IMG/VR virus record: IMGVR_UViG_3300032177_003245
Coordinates: 1 to 32,078 of that record
Length of the DNA stretch: 32,078 bases
Source: a virus
Direction: 5' to 3' (one strand)
The notes under the pieces were generated by a model that saw only the letters and a list, made by a program, of their open reading frames with translations, ran no database searches and was not told the origin of the DNA. Both the position numbers and the translations under genes were made by a program. Positions 28,504 through 32,078 of this stretch are shown piece after piece (within the stretch, counting starts at the first letter, position 1; each line of letters begins with the position of its first letter).

Positions 28504-30941
28504 TGGCCTGGTTCATCTGGCTCGCCCTCTACATCGCGAGCTTCTTCATCCAGCGGGCGCTCATGCCGAAGCCCGACAAGCCGCAGCCCAAGGGCCTCTC
28601 CGACTTCCAGTTCCCCACCGCCGATGCGAGCCGGGCCCTGCCGGTGGTCTTCGGCACGTGCAAAATCACGGGACCCAACGTGATCTGGTACGGCGACTAC
28701 AGCGCCTCGAGCTTCAAGATCGAGGGCCAGGACGCCGGGTTCTACTACCGCCTCGGCGTTGCGCTGGGTCTTTGCATGGGGCCGGTCGACGAGGTGACGG
28801 GCTGCACCTTCGACGAGAAGAGCGGAGGCTGGTCCCTCTACACCACCGAGGCCGACGGCCACAAGGTCTACAGCATCGACAACCCGATGCTCTTTGGCGG
28901 GAACAAGCAGGGTGGCGGCGTGGCAGGGCGGGTGCACGTCTACCTCGGCACGGACAGCCAGGTGGCGGATCCCTACATGGTCGCCAAGTGCAGCGCCGAC
29001 TGGCCCCCGCTGAAGAAGGTCTGCCTGGCGGTGTTCCGCAACGCGATCGAGGTCGGGACCCCGGGCTGGCCCACCGGCTTCTACTGGGGGACGAGCGAGT
29101 ACATCAGACCCGTGGCCATGATCGTCACGCGCTGTCCGAACACGCTGGGCCTCACGGGCGGGCGCCACCGCATGGCGATCGACGGGGGTTACGACGCGAA
29201 CCCGGCCTGCATGCTGTTTGAGATCCTGACCGACCCGGTCTGGGGCCTCGGGCTCGCCAGCTCGGCGATCGACGTGAGTAGCTTCCTCTCGGCTGGCGAG
29301 ACCCTCTACACCGAGTCCCTGGGGCTCGCCATGGTCTTCGACCAGCAGTCGGAGGCGAGCGATCTGCTCGCCGAGATTCTGCGGCACGTCGATGGGGACC
29401 TGTTCGTGGATCCCCAGACCGGCCTGCTCACGTTCGCGCTCACGCGCGCGGACTATGACCCGGACACGCTTCCGGTCCTCGACGAGGCCAACCTCGCAGA
29501 CGTGGAGCTGACGCGCGGCTCGTGGAGCGAGACCGCGAACGCGGCCAAGGTCACCTACACCTCGCGCCAGGACAACTTCTCGAGCCGGATCGCGCAGTGG
29601 CAGAACCAGGCGAACTTGCAGATCCGGGGCCAGCTCTCCGTCAGCGAGGTCGAGTTCCGCGGGATCTCGAACGCCCCGGCGGCAAGTCTCGTGGCCGGCC
29701 GGGTGCTGAAGACCGTCTCCTACCCGTTCGCCCGGCTGAAGCTCAAGGCCAACCGCTCAGCCTGGGCCCTGCGGCCCGGTTCGGTCTTCAAGCTCAACTG
29801 GTCTCCGCTCGGGATTGCCGGGATGGTGTGCCGGGTGACCCGGCCCGCCTACGGCGAGCTAACGAATGGCAAGATGACGCTCGAGGCCATCGAAGACGCC
29901 TTCAGCCTCTCGGGGACGGCCTACAGCGAACCGCCCTCGAGCGGGTGGGTCGATCCCATTGGGGATCCGACTCCGGTGGCCGCACAGGCCCTCCTCGAAG
30001 CACCCCACCAGCTTGTCGGCGGCGCCGAGCGCGAGGTCCTGGTCCTGGCCGCCCGCGGCACCGGGACGCTCCTCGGCTACCAGATCTGGAGCGACCCAGC
30101 CGGGGGCACCGCATTCTCCCAGACCAACGCGATCTCCGGATTCGCGGCGCTGGGCGAGCTGCAGGAGGAGATGCCCGCCTCCCGCCCGGCGATCGACGAT
30201 GCCGTGTGGCTGCTGGCTAACGCGCACGACTTGGACCTCCTCGCCTCGGTCAGCGAGGACGAGTTCCTTGCCGGCTTGAATCTCCTGATGATCGACCAGG
30301 AGATCATGGGCTGGCGCTACATCACCTGCCCCGACGGCGACTACCGGATCGGTCGGCTCATGCGGGGCGTGCTCGACACCGTCCCGGCCTGGCACTCGAG
30401 CAGCTCCGCGGTCTGGTTCCTGCCGCGCACCCTGCCCCTCGTCAACCCCTCCGCGCCCTACCAGAGCGACCTCACGGTGGCGGTGAAGGTGCTGCCCTAT
30501 AACGCGCGCCGCGTGCTGGCATTGAGCTCGGCCACGGCCATGTCGCTGACCACGACCAGCCGGGCCCTGAAGCCCCTGCCGCCAGGCAAGGTGCGGATCA
30601 ACGGCGCGGCCTATCCGGCAGACCCGTGGATCGTGACGGGCGACGCCGTCGTCACCTGGACGCACCGGCATCGGACCGTCCAGACCGCCGCCGGCGTCCT
30701 GGTCTCGCAGGACGCGGAGGACGTCGCGGCCGCACCCGAGGGCACCTACACGATCCAGGTCCGGGTTGCCGGGGTGCTCAAGCGCACCGTGACGGGGATC
30801 ACGGCCGCGGCCTGGACCTGGACCACGGCGATGCAGAGCGCGGACGGGGCCAGCTCCGGCTCGACCTGCGCGATCCGAATCATCCCGGTCAACGGATCGC
30901 TATCCGGGACCTACCAGGAGCGGGAGTTCCAGCTCGCATGA
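28503..30941 (+). CDS. Large tail tip protein (GTA megatron/gpJ-like)
   Basis: An 812-residue protein beginning with a hydrophobic segment (WFIWLALYIASFFIQ) and the sequence LPVVFGTCKITGPNVIWYGD, typical of gpJ/GTA tip proteins. Middle has LFEILTDPVWGLGL and ADYDPDTLPVLDEANL, seen in hub domains that form the tail tip channel. The C-terminal 350 residues are strand-rich domains, ending with an FN3-like Thr-rich part. It forms the tip that opens on contact with the host. Length is short compared with gpJ (about 1130). Confidence 0.8.
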   Translation: MAWFIWLALYIASFFIQRALMPKPDKPQPKGLSDFQFPTADASRALPVVFGTCKITGPNVIWYGDYSASSFKIEGQDAGFYYRLGVALGLCMGPVDEVTGCTFDEKSGGWSLYTTEADGHKVYSIDNPMLFGGNKQGGGVAGRVHVYLGTDSQVADPYMVAKCSADWPPLKKVCLAVFRNAIEVGTPGWPTGFYWGTSEYIRPVAMIVTRCPNTLGLTGGRHRMAIDGGYDANPACMLFEILTDPVWGLGLASSAIDVSSFLSAGETLYTESLGLAMVFDQQSEASDLLAEILRHVDGDLFVDPQTGLLTFALTRADYDPDTLPVLDEANLADVELTRGSWSETANAAKVTYTSRQDNFSSRIAQWQNQANLQIRGQLSVSEVEFRGISNAPAASLVAGRVLKTVSYPFARLKLKANRSAWALRPGSVFKLNWSPLGIAGMVCRVTRPAYGELTNGKMTLEAIEDAFSLSGTAYSEPPSSGWVDPIGDPTPVAAQALLEAPHQLVGGAEREVLVLAARGTGTLLGYQIWSDPAGGTAFSQTNAISGFAALGELQEEMPASRPAIDDAVWLLANAHDLDLLASVSEDEFLAGLNLLMIDQEIMGWRYITCPDGDYRIGRLMRGVLDTVPAWHSSSSAVWFLPRTLPLVNPSAPYQSDLTVAVKVLPYNARRVLALSSATAMSLTTTSRALKPLPPGKVRINGAAYPADPWIVTGDAVVTWTHRHRTVQTAAGVLVSQDAEDVAAAPEGTYTIQVRVAGVLKRTVTGITAAAWTWTTAMQSADGASSGSTCAIRIIPVNGSLSGTYQEREFQLA

Positions 30942-31450
30942 CCGACGACGACATCATCGACGGCATCCTCGAGCGGGAGGGCGGCTTCGTGAATCGCTCC
31001 GAGGACCGGGGCGGGCCCACGAAGTTCGGTGTCACCGCACGGACGCTTTCGTCCTGGCGAGGCCGCGTGGCGACCGTGGACGACGTTGCGGCGCTCACCG
31101 CCGAGGAAGCTCGTGCAATCTACTGGAGCCAGTTCTTTGCACGCCCGGGCCTGCGCGGAGTCTTGGACGTCCCCCTGCGCGCCCTCCTGCTCGACTGCGC
31201 CGTGAACCACGGCCCCGGGGACGCCATCCGATGGCTCCAGAGGGCCCTTGGCGTCGCGCCTGTGGATGGAGTGCTTGGGCCGCAGACACTTAACGCGCTG
31301 GATGCCTCCGACAAGAGACGGGTCTACCTCTCGGTCTGCGCCCAGCGGGTTCGCAGGTACGGGGACCTCATCACGCGGCAGCCCAGCCAGGCCATCTTCG
31401 CCTCCGGCTGGATGAACCGGGCGGCTGGCTTCATCGAGGCGGCGCCATGA
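30938..31450 (+). CDS. GH108 endolysin (N-acetylmuramidase)
   Basis: A 170-residue peptidoglycan hydrolase. The catalytic Glu (E14) is in EREGGFVNRSEDRGG, followed by TKFGVTARTL, which defines GH108. The C-terminal half has the short PG-binding helix bundle (AIRWLQRALGVAPVDGVLGPQTLNAL). No signal peptide, so it needs a holin, in line with the holin-like gene two genes downstream. Starts in an ATGA overlap with the tail tip gene. Confidence 0.9.
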   Translation: MTDDDIIDGILEREGGFVNRSEDRGGPTKFGVTARTLSSWRGRVATVDDVAALTAEEARAIYWSQFFARPGLRGVLDVPLRALLLDCAVNHGPGDAIRWLQRALGVAPVDGVLGPQTLNALDASDKRRVYLSVCAQRVRRYGDLITRQPSQAIFASGWMNRAAGFIEAAP

Positions 31451-31674
31451 CCGCCCACGGACCGGCGGGGTGGAATGGGACTTGCCTTCAGAAGGAGACA
31501 CCAGCGGGACAGGGGGACCTCCTGCATATCGTCCGTCGGCGCGACTACCCGATCGCCCTGTGCGGCCGGGTGGTCCACGACGAGTTCAACCCGCACCGGA
31601 CCGACACGGCCGGCCGGGACCGCTGCACTGACTGCCTCACCGTCCTCAGGGATCTGCGCAGGAGGGGAGCATGA
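31447..31674 (+). CDS. Small Cys/His protein in the lysis cassette
   Basis: A 75-residue protein with ALCGR, a His, and RCTDCL, forming a possible C-H-C-C zinc site. Overlaps both neighbours (ATGA). Small proteins of this kind occur beside phage lysis genes, but I know of no assigned role. It has no TM segment or spanin features. Confidence 0.55.
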   Translation: MTAHGPAGWNGTCLQKETPAGQGDLLHIVRRRDYPIALCGRVVHDEFNPHRTDTAGRDRCTDCLTVLRDLRRRGA

Positions 31675-32078
31675 GCACCACATGGAAGGGGATCGTGGGG
31701 ACGGTGGCGCCTGCCCTGGCGACCGCGCTCGGGGGCCCGCTCGCCGGCGTGGCGGTGCGCGCCATCGCGGAGAAGGTCCTGGGCAAGCCGGAGGCGAGCG
31801 AGGCGGACGTCGCGGCAGCGGTCGCGGGGGCGAGCCCCGAGCTCCTGCTCAAGCTCCGCCAGGCCGACCAGGACTTCGCGCGCGCCATGGAGGATGCCGG
31901 CATCAAGCTCGAGGAGATCGAGGCACAGGACCGGGCCAGCGCGCGGGCGCGGGAGATCGCCACGAAGGACTGGGTGCCAGCGGCGCTCGCGATCACGAAC
32001 GCGCTCGCGTTCTTCATCCTCCTCTTCCTGATGCTCTCGCACTCGATCCCCGAGACCAACAAGTCCGCCTTCGACATT
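31671..32078 (+). CDS. Holin-like membrane protein (3' end cut by window)
   Basis: 136 codons visible to the window edge. AGGAGGGGAGC precedes the ATG. An N-terminal hydrophobic region (VAPALATALGGPLAGVAV), an acidic central helix and a C-terminal TM segment (ALAITNALAFFILLFLMLSH) fit the Holin_3TM-type or related phage holins, which open the inner membrane for the endolysin. Placed after the GH108 gene. A further TM probably lies outside the window. Confidence 0.65.
   Translation, partial: MSTTWKGIVGTVAPALATALGGPLAGVAVRAIAEKVLGKPEASEADVAAAVAGASPELLLKLRQADQDFARAMEDAGIKLEEIEAQDRASARAREIATKDWVPAALAITNALAFFILLFLMLSHSIPETNKSAFDI

Overview
The window is high-GC DNA (about two thirds G+C by eye, strong G/C bias at third codon positions) from a bacterium I cannot place to genus or phylum. 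Bases 1-2511 look chromosomal: a SWIM/SNF2-type helicase gene with a good terminator, then a complete tRNA-Ser(CGA) with its own promoter. From about 2580 to the right edge everything is a siphovirus-like prophage or phage-derived element, almost all on the + strand in tightly packed, mostly ATGA/GTGA-overlapping genes. The tRNA 3' end is a plausible attachment site, but no second copy and no integrase lie in the window.

Region by region: 2583-6195 holds a run of small early genes (hypotheticals, several small zinc-finger proteins, a DUF1064-like PD-(D/E)XK nuclease, a LexA-type winged helix joined to CxxC zinc fingers, and a degenerate VRR-NUC-like protein). 6321-7139 encodes a helix-turn-helix replication initiator. 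Inside its coding sequence lie repeated palindromic iterons and two DnaA boxes, a lambda-O-like buried origin. 7459-8741 is a two-gene insert of visibly lower GC (a two-TM protein with a GAF-like domain plus a small overlapping partner). 8786-11007 carries a beta-class DNA methyltransferase fused to an Mrr-like endonuclease domain and a small membrane protein.

11218-32078 is the morphogenesis and lysis block: long gpW-like connector, lambda-type portal, small virion proteins, an HK97 prohead protease-major capsid fusion with a strong internal start, head-tail joining and completion proteins, tail tube, three tandem paralogous tail chaperones (the last with a predicted -1 frameshift extension), tape measure, F5/8-type tail protein, GTA-like hub proteins (DUF2163 and a large tail tip protein), GH108 endolysin, a small Zn-binding-like protein and a holin-like protein cut by the window edge. 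A superinfection-immunity gene sits on the opposite strand between the chaperones and the tape measure.

No terminase, integrase, classical repressor or recombinase is present. The place where terminase genes normally sit (just before the connector/portal) is a 210-base noncoding gap that holds one copy of a 36-base dyad-containing repeat. The other copy lies just before the capsid gene. The element may be a remnant, may carry its terminase elsewhere, or may depend on a helper.
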